64,000 nucleotides of DNA from Humidesulfovibrio sp. (GTDB lineage Bacteria > Desulfobacterota > Desulfovibrionia > Desulfovibrionales > Desulfovibrionaceae), in NCBI GenBank assembly GCA_031292175.1, contig JARLHQ010000028.1:1-64000 (forward strand), read 5' to 3'. The position numbers and the translations under genes are program-made. Numbering within the stretch: position 1 is the first letter of the stretch; the number at the start of each line of letters is the position of its first letter. Shown here piece by piece: positions 50,913 to 61,520 of the stretch. The notes under the pieces are model-generated. The model did not search any database, had not been told where the DNA came from, and saw nothing but the letters and a program-made list of their open reading frames with translations.

Positions 50913-53000
50913 CTATACCTGCAGGGCGCTGAAATCGGCCAGACGGCCTAGGCGCTCCACCAGGGTGTACAGCAGGTTCAAACGGTTCTGACGCAGGCTG
51001 GGATCTTCGGCCATGACCATGACGCCGTCAAAGAAGGCATCGACCGTGGGCCGGAGTTCGCCCAGCATGGCGAAAAGTCCGGCGAAATCGTCCACCGCCC
51101 AGAGTTCCTCAAAGCGCTCCGCGCTGTCGGCCAGGGCCGTAGCCAGTGCTCGCTCTTCCCCATTCTCCAGCAAGTCGACGTTGATGGCGTCAGACAGAGC
51201 CGCGCCGGTCTCGGAGCCCTGCTTGCGGATGATGTTCGCCGCACGCTTGAAGGTCAGCACAGCCTGTTCGAAGTCCGGCTGGCGGCTGAAGGTGGTCAGC
51301 GCGTCAAAACGCGCCTTGAGTGTGCGGATGTCGTTGAAGCCTGCGCCAAGGGCGGCGTCGGCCACGCGGCTGTCGGCCCCCTCGCCACTGGCGAAGAGCG
51401 CGCGCAAACGCTGCCCAAAGAAGTCCAGCATCTTCGCCAGGGCATCCGCAGGCTGAAGCTTCCACTTCACGCCCAGGTAGCCCTCCTGCGCCCAAGCCAG
51501 CACCTCGTCGAGTTTAAGCGTGAGCCCACGCTCCATGATGATGCGGCTGATGCCCAACGCCGCGCGCCTGAGCGCGTATGGATCGGCCGCACCGGTGGGG
51601 ACCATGCCCAGGCCGAAGCATCCGGCCATGGTGTCGGCCTTGTCTGCAATAGCCAAGAGCGCACCGGAAATCGTCGCGGGCACGGGCGAATCCGGCCCGG
51701 CGGGCAGGTACTGCTCGGCAATGGCCTGCGCCACAAGCTCGCTCTCGCCCTTTTTGCGGGCATAAATACCGCCCATGACGCCCTGCAGGTTGTCAAACTC
51801 ATAAACCATTTCGCTCATGAGGTCGGCCTTGGCCAGTCGCCCGGCGCGGGCCATGTCGGCCTCAGGCAGACCGCACGCGGCGGCCAGCTTGGCGCACAGC
51901 TTCTCAAGGCGCCGAGACTTGTCGCCCATGCTGCCCAGCGGGCCGAGAAAGACAACATTCTCAAGCTTGCTCAGCCAGTTGTCCAGGTCGGTATCCAGAT
52001 CCGCCTCCCAGAAGAAGCGGGCGTCCTCCAGGCGGGCCTTGAGCACGCGCTCCCACCCCTTCTTGACCACGGCCATGTCAGTGGGCTCAATGTTCAGCGT
52101 GGTGAGGAAATGTGGCAACAGATTGCCGTCCGCACCCTTGATGCCGAAGCTTTTCTGATGGCTCTGCATGGAGGTGAGCAGAACCTGGGCGGGCAGTTCC
52201 AGATAAAGACGCGCGAACTCGCCCAGGATGGGCCGGGGGTATTCCACGAGGTTCGCCACCTCAAGCAGCAGCCCCTCGTCCCAGACCACGCTGCCGCCAA
52301 GCCCAGCGGCCAGACGGTCGCCCTCGCCGCGCACCATCTCCAGTCGCTCGCGGGCGTCCAGAACCACATTGGCCTTATCGCGGATGGTGTCAAAAAAGTC
52401 GCCCGCCGTGTCCACGGTCCAGGGGCCGGGGCCAAGCACGCGGTGGCCAAACGTGACGCGACCGGAGGTCAGACCTGCGATCTCGATGGGCACCACGTCG
52501 GCGTCGAGCAGCGCCAGCACCCAGCGCAAGGGGCGGCCGAAGAGGAAGTCCAGGCTGCCCCACTTCATGCGCTTGGGGAAGGACAGAGACTTGAAGGCGG
52601 TGAGACAAAGTTCCGGCAGAATGTCCAGGGTACGCCCGCCGCCAACCTTCTTGCGCGCGGCCAGATACTCGCCCTTGGGTGTCTGCTGCACGAAGAGGTC
52701 GGCCTCGGCCACGCCCTGGGTCTTGGCGAAGCCCTCGCCCGCCTTGGTCAGCTTGCCATCGGCATAGGCGATCTTGACCGGCGGGCCGGACACGACCTCC
52801 TCCTCCAGACGCTGGGCAAGCGCCAGACCGGAAACGTGCGCCACGAGCCGTCGCGGGGTGGCGTAAGCCTTGACCCCGGCGCAGTCGATGCGCGCCTCGG
52901 TCAGCAGCCGCGCCAACAGATTTTCAAGCTCCGTCCCAAGCCCGGGCACGAAGCGCGCGGGCATCTCCTCGGTGCCGATCTCCAAAATGAATTCAGACAT
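50913..53000 (-). CDS. glyS: Glycyl-tRNA synthetase beta subunit
   Basis: The beta chain of the bacterial alpha2-beta2 enzyme contributes tRNA recognition. The 695-residue protein begins EFILEIGTEEMPARFVPG and has the HD-like block and the C-terminal DALR-type anticodon-binding domain (NRLNLLYTL). It follows glyQ after 14 bases. Three tRNA-Gly genes lie 10 kb away. Confidence 0.96.
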   Translation of the reverse strand: MSEFILEIGTEEMPARFVPGLGTELENLLARLLTEARIDCAGVKAYATPRRLVAHVSGLALAQRLEEEVVSGPPVKIAYADGKLTKAGEGFAKTQGVAEADLFVQQTPKGEYLAARKKVGGGRTLDILPELCLTAFKSLSFPKRMKWGSLDFLFGRPLRWVLALLDADVVPIEIAGLTSGRVTFGHRVLGPGPWTVDTAGDFFDTIRDKANVVLDARERLEMVRGEGDRLAAGLGGSVVWDEGLLLEVANLVEYPRPILGEFARLYLELPAQVLLTSMQSHQKSFGIKGADGNLLPHFLTTLNIEPTDMAVVKKGWERVLKARLEDARFFWEADLDTDLDNWLSKLENVVFLGPLGSMGDKSRRLEKLCAKLAAACGLPEADMARAGRLAKADLMSEMVYEFDNLQGVMGGIYARKKGESELVAQAIAEQYLPAGPDSPVPATISGALLAIADKADTMAGCFGLGMVPTGAADPYALRRAALGISRIIMERGLTLKLDEVLAWAQEGYLGVKWKLQPADALAKMLDFFGQRLRALFASGEGADSRVADAALGAGFNDIRTLKARFDALTTFSRQPDFEQAVLTFKRAANIIRKQGSETGAALSDAINVDLLENGEERALATALADSAERFEELWAVDDFAGLFAMLGELRPTVDAFFDGVMVMAEDPSLRQNRLNLLYTLVERLGRLADFSALQV

Positions 53001-53014
53001 ATGGCGGCTCTCAG

Positions 53015-53890
<876 letters not shown>

Positions 53891-53905
53891 ATCGACTCCA
53901 GAAGC

Positions 53906-54679
53906 CTAGATTTTTCTATATGTTCCATTTTCCCAACGCAGGCCCAGGTGCCAGGCCACGAAGCGGTCCACCACGCGGCCAAGCTCGCGGCGCATGTCCG
54001 GCTCCAGAGCCAGCTTGGGCCAGTCCGCCGGCCGGCTCTTGCCGATCCACTCCAGCACCCGCACCGAGCCCAGGCAGAGGGGCTCCGCCTGAACATCGCC
54101 GCACAGCCCGCACACCAGCCCCCCCCGCTCCACAGAGAAAGCCAGACGGTGATCCGCAGCCACCACGCCTTCCTGCGCGCAGTCATGATCCCAGGCGGGA
54201 CGGCCGCAGCGCACGCACAAGGCCAAGTCGGGCGAAAGCCCCTGCTCGAAGGTCAACTTGGCCTTGAACAGGAGCGGCAGCATCTCGGCGCCAACCGCGC
54301 CGGATTCAAGCGTCGCCAAGGTCTCCAGCAAAAGATCGAACACAGGCCGGGCACCGCTGGGGTCAACCTGCACAGCCTCCACAAACTTGAGGCAATGGGC
54401 CACCAGCCCAAGCTTGCGCGGGTCTTTGCGCAGACCGGGGAAGGCATGCAACAGCGCGCCTTCCTGCAAAACCTGGTAGGAGCCTCGCCTGCTGGTTCCC
54501 ACCCGGAAGGAGGCCAGCACAAGCTGGTCCAGGCAGCCGCAAAAGCGCCGACGGCTGCGGCTTCCGCCAAAGGCGAAGGCCGTGATGACACCACGGCCCG
54601 CGCAAAAAAGCTTGACCCAAACGTCGTTTTCCCGAAACCGGCCCACCCTGAGCACCAGGGCCTTTTCGGTGAACTCCAT
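53906..54679 (-). CDS. recO: DNA repair protein RecO
   Basis: RecO helps load RecA onto SSB-coated gaps. The 257-residue protein has an OB-fold N-terminus (EKALVLRVGRFRENDVWVKLF), a helical middle and a zinc-finger-like pair of CxxC motifs (CVRCG and CGLCG) around residues 180-210. It lies between the RodZ-like gene (14 bases) and glyQ. Confidence 0.9.
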   Translation of the reverse strand: MEFTEKALVLRVGRFRENDVWVKLFCAGRGVITAFAFGGSRSRRRFCGCLDQLVLASFRVGTSRRGSYQVLQEGALLHAFPGLRKDPRKLGLVAHCLKFVEAVQVDPSGARPVFDLLLETLATLESGAVGAEMLPLLFKAKLTFEQGLSPDLALCVRCGRPAWDHDCAQEGVVAADHRLAFSVERGGLVCGLCGDVQAEPLCLGSVRVLEWIGKSRPADWPKLALEPDMRRELGRVVDRFVAWHLGLRWENGTYRKI

Positions 54680-54693
54680 GCGCCCCCCGTGGG

Positions 54694-55851
54694 CTAGTGC
54701 GCCCCGATCTCCAGGGTGGCTGTGGCCCCGCGCTCACCCTCGAAAGGGTAACTCGCGCCGTTGAGCTGGAAGCTTACGCCGCCCGCGTTGCCCAGACGCA
54801 CCTTGGCCTTGTTCGAAAACTCGAAGCGGCGGCTATCCCCATTCTTAAGCACGAAGCTCTTGCGCTGCGCACCTTCGCTCACCTCCACCCAACACGACTC
54901 GTTCGGCTTGGCAGTGATGACGAGCTGCTGCATGCCCGGCGTGCGGACCGCGGGAGCTTGAGGCGCCGAGGGTGTGGCCGCGGCTTGCGGCTTGCGCGAC
55001 ACCTCGACCGGCGTGGCGCTTACCTTCGGCTCCTGGCCCTGGGGCGGCAGCGGCTTGGCGTCTGGCGTGGGGTGTCCCGCTGCGGGCACGGGCACAGATT
55101 CCGGCGCAGGGATGGACTGCGTGGCGTTGGCCTCCGGCAGCGTGGCATTCTCCTCCGGCAAAGTGGCGTTGGCCTCGGCGGCGACGTTGGTGGCGTTCTC
55201 CGCCGGGGCGGGCGCGGCAACAGACGGCTTGGGCTGATCAGCGTCGGCCTGGATACGCTGGTACTGGACATACAGGACAGCCATAACGCCTGCGATAATC
55301 AAGAGCACAATCCAAGGCCAAGCGCGCCGGTTCGGCTTGGGCGCCAGGCCAGCGGGCTTCGGGAAACGGATCTGGCTCTCTGGCTCGGCTTGCGGCTCGG
55401 GCGCGCTTTCGGCCCGGCGTGGTTCCGGCTGTATGGGTTCCGGCTGAGCAGGATCAGGCTGAGCGGGTTCGGCAGGGACTGGCTGCGAAAGGCCAGATGG
55501 CTTGGGGGGGGCAACCTCAGATGCCGTCAAGGCGGATGCGGACAGGGGTGCCGGCTCCGGCGCGGGAACCGCCGGGGTGGACTGCGGCAGATAGCCGGAG
55601 TCGCCGTTGGACTGCTGTTCAACGACAGCCACAAGTGAATCGCCCTCAAGGCCCACAAGGCCCACAAGGCGGGCATAGTTGCGCACGTAGCCCTTCAGGT
55701 ACACAGGATGCGGCAACAGCTTGACTTCGCCGCCCTCCAGCGCGTTCAAATTGCGTCGGCTGATCTTCGTGGATTCCATGACGTCGCGCACGGAGAGGCC
55801 ACGTTTTTCCCGCTCTCTTTTGAGAAGGTCACCCAGCTCAAGCAGATTCAT
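54694..55851 (-). CDS. RodZ-like helix-turn-helix membrane protein
   Basis: RodZ links MreB to the elongation machinery. The 385-residue protein has a cytoplasmic HTH domain (about 1-75, LGDLLKREREKRGLSVRDV) and a long Pro/Ala/Glu-rich linker. One membrane segment (about 184-202, WPWIVLLIIAGVMAVLYV) and a second low-complexity stretch follow, and then a C-terminal DUF4115 beta domain (about 305-385, PNESCWVEVSEG). The layout is that of RodZ. It lies between the SurA gene (30 bases) and recO. Confidence 0.82.
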   Translation of the reverse strand: MNLLELGDLLKREREKRGLSVRDVMESTKISRRNLNALEGGEVKLLPHPVYLKGYVRNYARLVGLVGLEGDSLVAVVEQQSNGDSGYLPQSTPAVPAPEPAPLSASALTASEVAPPKPSGLSQPVPAEPAQPDPAQPEPIQPEPRRAESAPEPQAEPESQIRFPKPAGLAPKPNRRAWPWIVLLIIAGVMAVLYVQYQRIQADADQPKPSVAAPAPAENATNVAAEANATLPEENATLPEANATQSIPAPESVPVPAAGHPTPDAKPLPPQGQEPKVSATPVEVSRKPQAAATPSAPQAPAVRTPGMQQLVITAKPNESCWVEVSEGAQRKSFVLKNGDSRRFEFSNKAKVRLGNAGGVSFQLNGASYPFEGERGATATLEIGAH

Positions 55852-55881
55852 GTATACGCCCCATAGCAGTCAAAAGGTGAC

Positions 55882-56847
55882 CTACAAATCCTTGTATTCA
55901 ATAACAGCCTTTTCCCGCAGCTTCTGCATGTACTCTTGGAACAGTTTGTCGAACTTGGCGTCGTGCAGCGACTGGAAAATCTGCTCACGCACCGCATCGA
56001 GGGGGAGCACTTCGCCAGCCTTCAGGCTCACGACCTCAAGCAGCCCAGCCAAATCCTGGACATGCACCGGCGCGCTGATCTGGCCGGGCTTCAACCCCGT
56101 CAGGGCGGCATTCCATTCCGGCGCCAGATCCTTCCAGGCGATGAAGCCGATGTCGCCGCCGCTGCCAACGCCGGGTCCCTGGGAAAACTTGTTCGCCGCG
56201 GCGGCGAAGCTGATCTTTCCGGACTCGATCTGCTCCTTCAGGTCCTGCGCCGCCTTGGGGCTGGGCACAAGGATGAGCGACAGCTGCACCATGCTGTCCT
56301 TGGAGAACTCGGACTTGCGTTCATTATAGCGCTGTTCGACCTCGCTGTCCGTGACCACGACCTTGCTGGTCACCAAACCGCCGATGAGCTGATGTTTGAT
56401 CATGTCGCGGCGCATGTTGCGCACAAAGTCGTCTCGGGTCATGTGCTGCAGCGCCAGCTGCTTCTTGAACTCCTCCTCGCTCAGCTTCCGCTTGGTCAGG
56501 AAGTCCTTCACCTGCTCGTTCACTTCGGTGTCCGTGACCTTGAGCTTGTAATGCTCCGCATCCTGCTCAATCAGGATGTCATCGATCATCTGGTCCAGGA
56601 TGCGGTGGCGCAAGCTGGCGACCTGGCCAAGCTCTTCGGAGGTGAGGTTGCGGCCGCGCGTCTGTTCATAGACGGGCTGCATGCGCTCCTCAAGCTCATA
56701 GTGGGTGATGGCTTTGCCATTGGCCAGGGCGACGACACCGTCCAACACGACATCCTCAGCCAAGGCGGGCGCGGAACACAAAAGCATGGTCAGCACAAGA
56801 AGGGCCAGGAACACAAGTTCGGCCCGAAATTTTCCAGCTACGCGCAT
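55882..56847 (-). CDS. SurA-like periplasmic chaperone / parvulin prolyl isomerase
   Basis: The 321-residue protein has a signal peptide (about 1-30, ending APALA), a SurA N-terminal chaperone part (about 35-170) and one parvulin domain (about 180-285) with QLSLILVPSPK, FAAAANKFSQGP, GGDIGFI. It would aid outer-membrane protein folding. It follows the lipoprotein SurA-like gene after 62 bases and precedes the RodZ-like gene. Confidence 0.86.
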   Translation of the reverse strand: MRVAGKFRAELVFLALLVLTMLLCSAPALAEDVVLDGVVALANGKAITHYELEERMQPVYEQTRGRNLTSEELGQVASLRHRILDQMIDDILIEQDAEHYKLKVTDTEVNEQVKDFLTKRKLSEEEFKKQLALQHMTRDDFVRNMRRDMIKHQLIGGLVTSKVVVTDSEVEQRYNERKSEFSKDSMVQLSLILVPSPKAAQDLKEQIESGKISFAAAANKFSQGPGVGSGGDIGFIAWKDLAPEWNAALTGLKPGQISAPVHVQDLAGLLEVVSLKAGEVLPLDAVREQIFQSLHDAKFDKLFQEYMQKLREKAVIEYKDL

Positions 56848-56909
56848 GACGCTCCTTCAATATCAATGTTCTGGGCTCGCCAAGGCCGGTCCCACGTCAT
56901 TCGGGGACC

Positions 56910-57914
56910 CTACCCCGTCTCGTTGCCGCTTGCAACGTCCTGTTGTTCCTTGTCCTCGCTCTGGGGCTCAGGAGGCAGGTCCTCATCGGCCTTCTTGTGC
57001 AGAAGCCGCGTGCTCACGCGGATCACCGAGCCATCCACAGCCTTGTTCAGCCACCCGTCAAAGGTCTGCTGAAGCCGCTCCTCCAAGAGTGCGGACTCCA
57101 CCTGCGGGTATGCCTTAGTGATATCAACCGTCTGAGCGGGCAGCCGCTCCAAAAGCAGTACCCCGTCGAACCCCACGCGGCTTGCAAGGACAACCCCGCG
57201 CCCGTCCGCGTCGGCCCCATGCAGGGCGTCGCTCCACGTGGGAATGAGCAGATCGCGGGCCACCGTCACCTCGCGCACCTGCGCCCCCGGAAAGTTCTTC
57301 GCCAGGACCGCGGTGTCCTTCTCCTGCCGGTATGCCGCAAGCACCTTCTCCACCTGGGTCCGCTCCGCAGAACGCACGACAAGCAAACGTACGCGCTCCG
57401 GCAAACGGAAGGCGGCCAAGTGGGACTGGTAATATGCCTCCACCTCGCGGTAGTCCAGATGAATGGCCGGGCGCAGCACCAGACGCTGAAACTTTTCTAT
57501 GCCGCATACATAGCGAAGATTTTTACGCCACATTTTGAGATCGATGTACTCGTCGGCCAGCATTTTCTCGAAGGTGTCGCCTGGGTAGTCGGCGCGGATC
57601 TCCGCCTCGGCCTTGGCGAGTTCCTCGTCGCTGATCTCCTGGCCACGCTTGGCGAGTTCCTGCGCCACAAGTTCCTGGGCAATGAGCTGGCCCAGGATCT
57701 GGCCGTAAGCCTCACGGAGTGAGGAAACGGAGGGCAGCGAACCGGACACGGCCTCGAAATGCTGCAGATCGTACTGGAACTCCAGCAGGTCCAGCGTGAT
57801 GGGCCGGTTGTTCACGCGCGCGATCACGCCCACCTCGTCCGGTGAACGACGGGAGCAGCCCCAAAGTCCCACGAAGAGGATCAGGGCCAGAAGTGCGAAG
57901 CGGCGTGCGGACAT
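56910..57914 (-). CDS. SurA-N-like lipoprotein with degenerate prolyl-isomerase region
   Basis: The 334-residue protein has a lipobox LWGC (C20) and a SurA-like N-terminal block (NNRPITLDLLEFQYDL then LLAQELVAQELAKR). The following region (about 165-275) has the length of a parvulin domain but lacks the clear catalytic H...H pattern. It is probably a membrane-tethered chaperone paralogue of the next gene. The start overlaps the mfd stop (TGATG). Confidence 0.78.
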   Translation of the reverse strand: MSARRFALLALILFVGLWGCSRRSPDEVGVIARVNNRPITLDLLEFQYDLQHFEAVSGSLPSVSSLREAYGQILGQLIAQELVAQELAKRGQEISDEELAKAEAEIRADYPGDTFEKMLADEYIDLKMWRKNLRYVCGIEKFQRLVLRPAIHLDYREVEAYYQSHLAAFRLPERVRLLVVRSAERTQVEKVLAAYRQEKDTAVLAKNFPGAQVREVTVARDLLIPTWSDALHGADADGRGVVLASRVGFDGVLLLERLPAQTVDITKAYPQVESALLEERLQQTFDGWLNKAVDGSVIRVSTRLLHKKADEDLPPEPQSEDKEQQDVASGNETG

Positions 57915-60900
57915 CAGGCGACCTTATGCGGCGTCTTCGCGCCGCTGTCCAAAAGCGATTCCAGCTCCACCCGCAGGTACTCCAACCCGGCGCCAACGTC
58001 CAGGCCTTCGGGATAGCGCAATTCCAGCTTTGCGGGCGGCAGCAGCTTAGCCTTGCGCTGGCCGCTCGCCATCCAGGCCAAGAGCGACTCCGGTGAGACA
58101 GCGCTTGTCTCCGCGCCCCAGGCCAGGACTGCCCGAGCCGGAGAAAGCTCGGCCTTGAGCACTTGCAGGTGCGCCATGATGGTCTTGACCGCGATGACGG
58201 CCAGGAATTGCTTCGCCGCTGGCGGGAGCGGACCGAAACGGTCGCGCAACTCGGCCTCAAGGTCGGCGAGCACCGCCTGGCTGCGGGCGCTGGACAGGGC
58301 TTTGTAGTAGCGCAGACGCTCCTTGGGGTCGGGCACATAGTCCGACGGCAGATGCGCTTCGAACACGAAGGACAGCTCAGGGTCGGTCTCTTGCTTGAGC
58401 GGCCCGCCCCGCACACGGCGCACCTCCTCCTCCAACATCTCCAGGAACAGGTCGAGGCCGACGCGGGCGATCTGCCCGCTCTGCACCTCGCCCAGGATGT
58501 TGCCCGCGCCACGCAGGCGCAGGTCCTCCATGGCCACCTGGAAACCCGCCCCCAGGTAGTCCAGATCCAGGATGATGCGCAGGCGGCGCTTGGAGATCTC
58601 CGGCAGACGGTCAAGCGTCGGCACCACAAAATAAGCGTAGGCTTGGCGATCGCTCCGGCCCACGCGGCCGCGCAGCTGGTAGAGCTGTCCCAGGCCGAAC
58701 ATCTGCGCCTGGTCGACAATCAGCGTGTTGGCGTTGGGGAAGTCCAGGCCGGATTCCACGATGGCCGTACACACGAGCACGTCCAGCTCCTTGTGCCAGA
58801 AGCCGTGCATGGCGTCCTCCAGGGCGCGTTCACTCATCTGACCGTGGGCCATGCCGATGCGCGCTCCCGGCGCCAGCTTGCGCACGTACTCCGCCACTTC
58901 CTCCAGTCCCTGCACGCGATTGTACACCCAGAAGATCTGCCCGCCACGCTCCAGCTCGCGCTTGACGACATTGCCAAGCAGTGTGTCGTCGCGCTCCACC
59001 AGCGCGGTCTCCACGGGTTTGCGGTCCTCGGGCGGGGTCTCAATGACGGAGAGCCCCCGGATGCCGGAGAGCGAAAGCTGCAGCGTGCGCGGAATGGGCG
59101 TGGCGGTGAGCGTGAGCACGTCAATGTTCTTGCGCAAGAGCTTGAGCTTCTCCTTATGCTTGACGCCGAAGCGTTGCTCCTCGTCCAAAATAAGCAGGCC
59201 AAGCTTAGGCAGGTCCACATCTCCGGAAAGCAGGCGATGGGTGCCGATCAGGATATCCACCTCACCGCGCGCCGCAGCCTGGATGGTGACCTTCTGGTGC
59301 GCCGGGGGCACGAAGCGGGAGAGCATGCCGATGCGCACAGGGAAGCCCTCCATGCGCCGGGTGAAGGTCTGGTAGTGCTGCTCGGCCAGCACAGTGGTGG
59401 GGCACAACAGCGCCACCTGACGGCCGTCGTGCACGGCGCGGAAGGCCGCGCGCAGGGCCACCTCGGTCTTGCCGAAGCCCACGTCGCCACAGACGAGGCG
59501 GTCCATAGGCTCAGGGCTGGCCATGTCCGTGAACACGTCGTCGATGGCCTTGGCCTGGTCCGGGGTCTCCTCGAAACCGAAGGTGGCCTCGAACTCGCGG
59601 TACATTTCGCCCGGGGGGCCATAGGAATAGCCCTTGGCCACACGGCGGAAGGCATACATCTGCACCAGATCCTGGGCGATCTTCTCGATGGCCTTGCGCG
59701 CGCGCTCCGTGCTTTTGGCCCAGAGGCTGCCGCCCAGCTTGTCCAGGCGCGGGTCCACACTCTCGGGGCCCTTGTAGCGCTGGACCAAGTTCAGGCGGTC
59801 CACAGGCAGGTACAGCTTGTCATCGCCGTCAAAAAACAACAGCAGGTAGTCGTTGGCCACGTCGCCAATCTTCAAGTGGTGCAGCCCGCCGAAGCGCGAC
59901 AGGCCATAGACGCGGTGCACGAGCAGATCGTCCGGCGTCAGGTCGTCATGGCGCGAGAGCCCTTCGAAGGCCTTCTTCTTGTCCGCGCGGACGGCCGGCG
60001 CGGCCTCGGGCTGAAGGATATCCTCCGGCAGGATGGACAGGCCGCAACAGGAGATTTCCATGCCCGCCTTGAGCGGCGAGATGAGCGCGGCAATGCCCCG
60101 GCCTCCGGCCTGGAAGGCTTGGCTGACGGACAGGCCCTCCTGCTGGGCCAGTCCCAAAAATTTCTTGCGCGAGCGCTCGGTGTGGAAGCTCAGGATCACC
60201 TGCGCGCCGGTGGCGCTCCAATCCTTGAGTGCAGCGGTAAGCGCCGACCAGGGGCGGCGGGCCTGATCGGGCCGCCAGAACAGGTCGGAGAAGCTCTGAT
60301 AGGCCTTTTCCGGCAGGTCGAGCCCCTGGCGCTCCTGCCCCATGACCAGGTCTTCGAACACGATCTGGCGCTTGCCCAGCCAAGCCTTACGCGCACGCTC
60401 CTCCGGCCAGCACAAGGAGGACAGGGGCCAGCGCCAGCCGCTCTCTGAATGCTCGCGCTCCAAAAACGTGCGCCAGCCCGCGTGCTGGTCCTCCAGCCTG
60501 CTGCGCAGCTCCTGCGACGAGGCCAGGATGTACACCGCATCCTGGGGCAGAAAGGCGTCCAGCGTCGTGGCCTCCGGATAGAACAGGCCGGGCCAGATGT
60601 TTGTGTCCGAACGCTCCAGACGCTCCGTGAGCTCCCGCTCTTCGCCGACGGACATTTCACCGCTGACGCGCAGCTTGCGCCAGAGGTCCAGCGCCTGCTC
60701 CATGGTCTGCCGGGTGAACACGGCCGGGGCCGCAGGCAGAAGCGTCAGTTCCTTCAGGTCCACTCGGGAACGCTGGGTGGCGGGGTCGAACAGACGGATT
60801 TCGTCCAAGGTGTCGCCAAAGAACTCCAGGCGCAGGGGCAAAGCGTAGCCTGTTGCGGAGATGTCCACGATGTCGCCGCGCACGGCGATCTCGCCCGGGC

Positions 60901-61411
60901 CGGTGACCACAGGGCGCCGCACATAGCCCCAGGCCACGGCCTGTTCAAGAAGCATCTCCGGCGAGAGGTCGTCCCCCTTGGCGAGGGAGAGGCTGCTGCG
61001 CTCCACCACATCCACGGAAGGCCAGCGTGGCAGGAGATTGTCGACGGTGATGAGGATGATGCGCGGCTTGCGGCCGAAGGTCAGGGCGTGCAGCGCAGCC
61101 CAGCGCTGGCCCCAGTCCTCTGCCGTTGGCTTGCGCGGCAGGTGCTGCGGCAGGGTGATGACCGGGCGTTCAAAGGCCGGGGCCAGTTCGTCGGCCTCTC
61201 CGCCAAGCAGCGTCAAAAGAGCATGCAGCTCGCGGAACTCCCGCGCACCAGCGGCGACGAGCACGACCTCTTGTCCCCTGGCCCGAAGGCTGTGAGCCAT
61301 GAGCGCCTGGGTGCCCGGTCCGCTCTTGAACACACGCAGGGCGCTGCCCTGTCCCTTAAAGAATTCTTCCAGCCCGGCAGGGAAATGCACCAGCAATGCT
61401 CCAGCGCGCAA
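57914..61411 (-). CDS. mfd: Transcription-repair coupling factor Mfd
   Basis: Mfd removes RNA polymerase stalled at lesions and recruits UvrA. The 1165-residue protein has UvrB-like N-terminal parts, the RNAP-interacting domain (YKGPESVDPRLDKLGG region), and an SF2 translocase core with Walker A (CGDVGFGKTEVA), DEEQRFG, TATPIPRTL and QLRGRVGRSDRQAYAY. The C-terminal D7 part is present. Its stop overlaps the SurA-like lipoprotein start. Confidence 0.96.
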   Translation of the reverse strand: MRAGALLVHFPAGLEEFFKGQGSALRVFKSGPGTQALMAHSLRARGQEVVLVAAGAREFRELHALLTLLGGEADELAPAFERPVITLPQHLPRKPTAEDWGQRWAALHALTFGRKPRIILITVDNLLPRWPSVDVVERSSLSLAKGDDLSPEMLLEQAVAWGYVRRPVVTGPGEIAVRGDIVDISATGYALPLRLEFFGDTLDEIRLFDPATQRSRVDLKELTLLPAAPAVFTRQTMEQALDLWRKLRVSGEMSVGEERELTERLERSDTNIWPGLFYPEATTLDAFLPQDAVYILASSQELRSRLEDQHAGWRTFLEREHSESGWRWPLSSLCWPEERARKAWLGKRQIVFEDLVMGQERQGLDLPEKAYQSFSDLFWRPDQARRPWSALTAALKDWSATGAQVILSFHTERSRKKFLGLAQQEGLSVSQAFQAGGRGIAALISPLKAGMEISCCGLSILPEDILQPEAAPAVRADKKKAFEGLSRHDDLTPDDLLVHRVYGLSRFGGLHHLKIGDVANDYLLLFFDGDDKLYLPVDRLNLVQRYKGPESVDPRLDKLGGSLWAKSTERARKAIEKIAQDLVQMYAFRRVAKGYSYGPPGEMYREFEATFGFEETPDQAKAIDDVFTDMASPEPMDRLVCGDVGFGKTEVALRAAFRAVHDGRQVALLCPTTVLAEQHYQTFTRRMEGFPVRIGMLSRFVPPAHQKVTIQAAARGEVDILIGTHRLLSGDVDLPKLGLLILDEEQRFGVKHKEKLKLLRKNIDVLTLTATPIPRTLQLSLSGIRGLSVIETPPEDRKPVETALVERDDTLLGNVVKRELERGGQIFWVYNRVQGLEEVAEYVRKLAPGARIGMAHGQMSERALEDAMHGFWHKELDVLVCTAIVESGLDFPNANTLIVDQAQMFGLGQLYQLRGRVGRSDRQAYAYFVVPTLDRLPEISKRRLRIILDLDYLGAGFQVAMEDLRLRGAGNILGEVQSGQIARVGLDLFLEMLEEEVRRVRGGPLKQETDPELSFVFEAHLPSDYVPDPKERLRYYKALSSARSQAVLADLEAELRDRFGPLPPAAKQFLAVIAVKTIMAHLQVLKAELSPARAVLAWGAETSAVSPESLLAWMASGQRKAKLLPPAKLELRYPEGLDVGAGLEYLRVELESLLDSGAKTPHKVA

Positions 61412-61454
61412 TACCGTAACAAACGGCAGCGCGTCTTACGTCTTTGACGTCCAA

Positions 61455-61494
61455 GAAAAAGGCCGCCGCTCCGCACAATGCGCGAAGGGCGGCC
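61455..61494 (-). terminator. Probable terminator of cheW
   Basis: Arms ggccgcc (61461-61467) and ggcggcc (61488-61494) pair with a 20-base loop. On the minus strand five U follow the stem, placing the end of cheW before mfd. Confidence 0.7.
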
Positions 61495-61520
61495 AGAGGG
61501 GCTAATAACGCGCAGTCGGT

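Noticed and set aside
58163-60448. Plus-strand 761-codon frame opposite mfd
   Set aside because: Mfd helicase motifs are all present on the minus strand; the plus-strand frame is a shadow.
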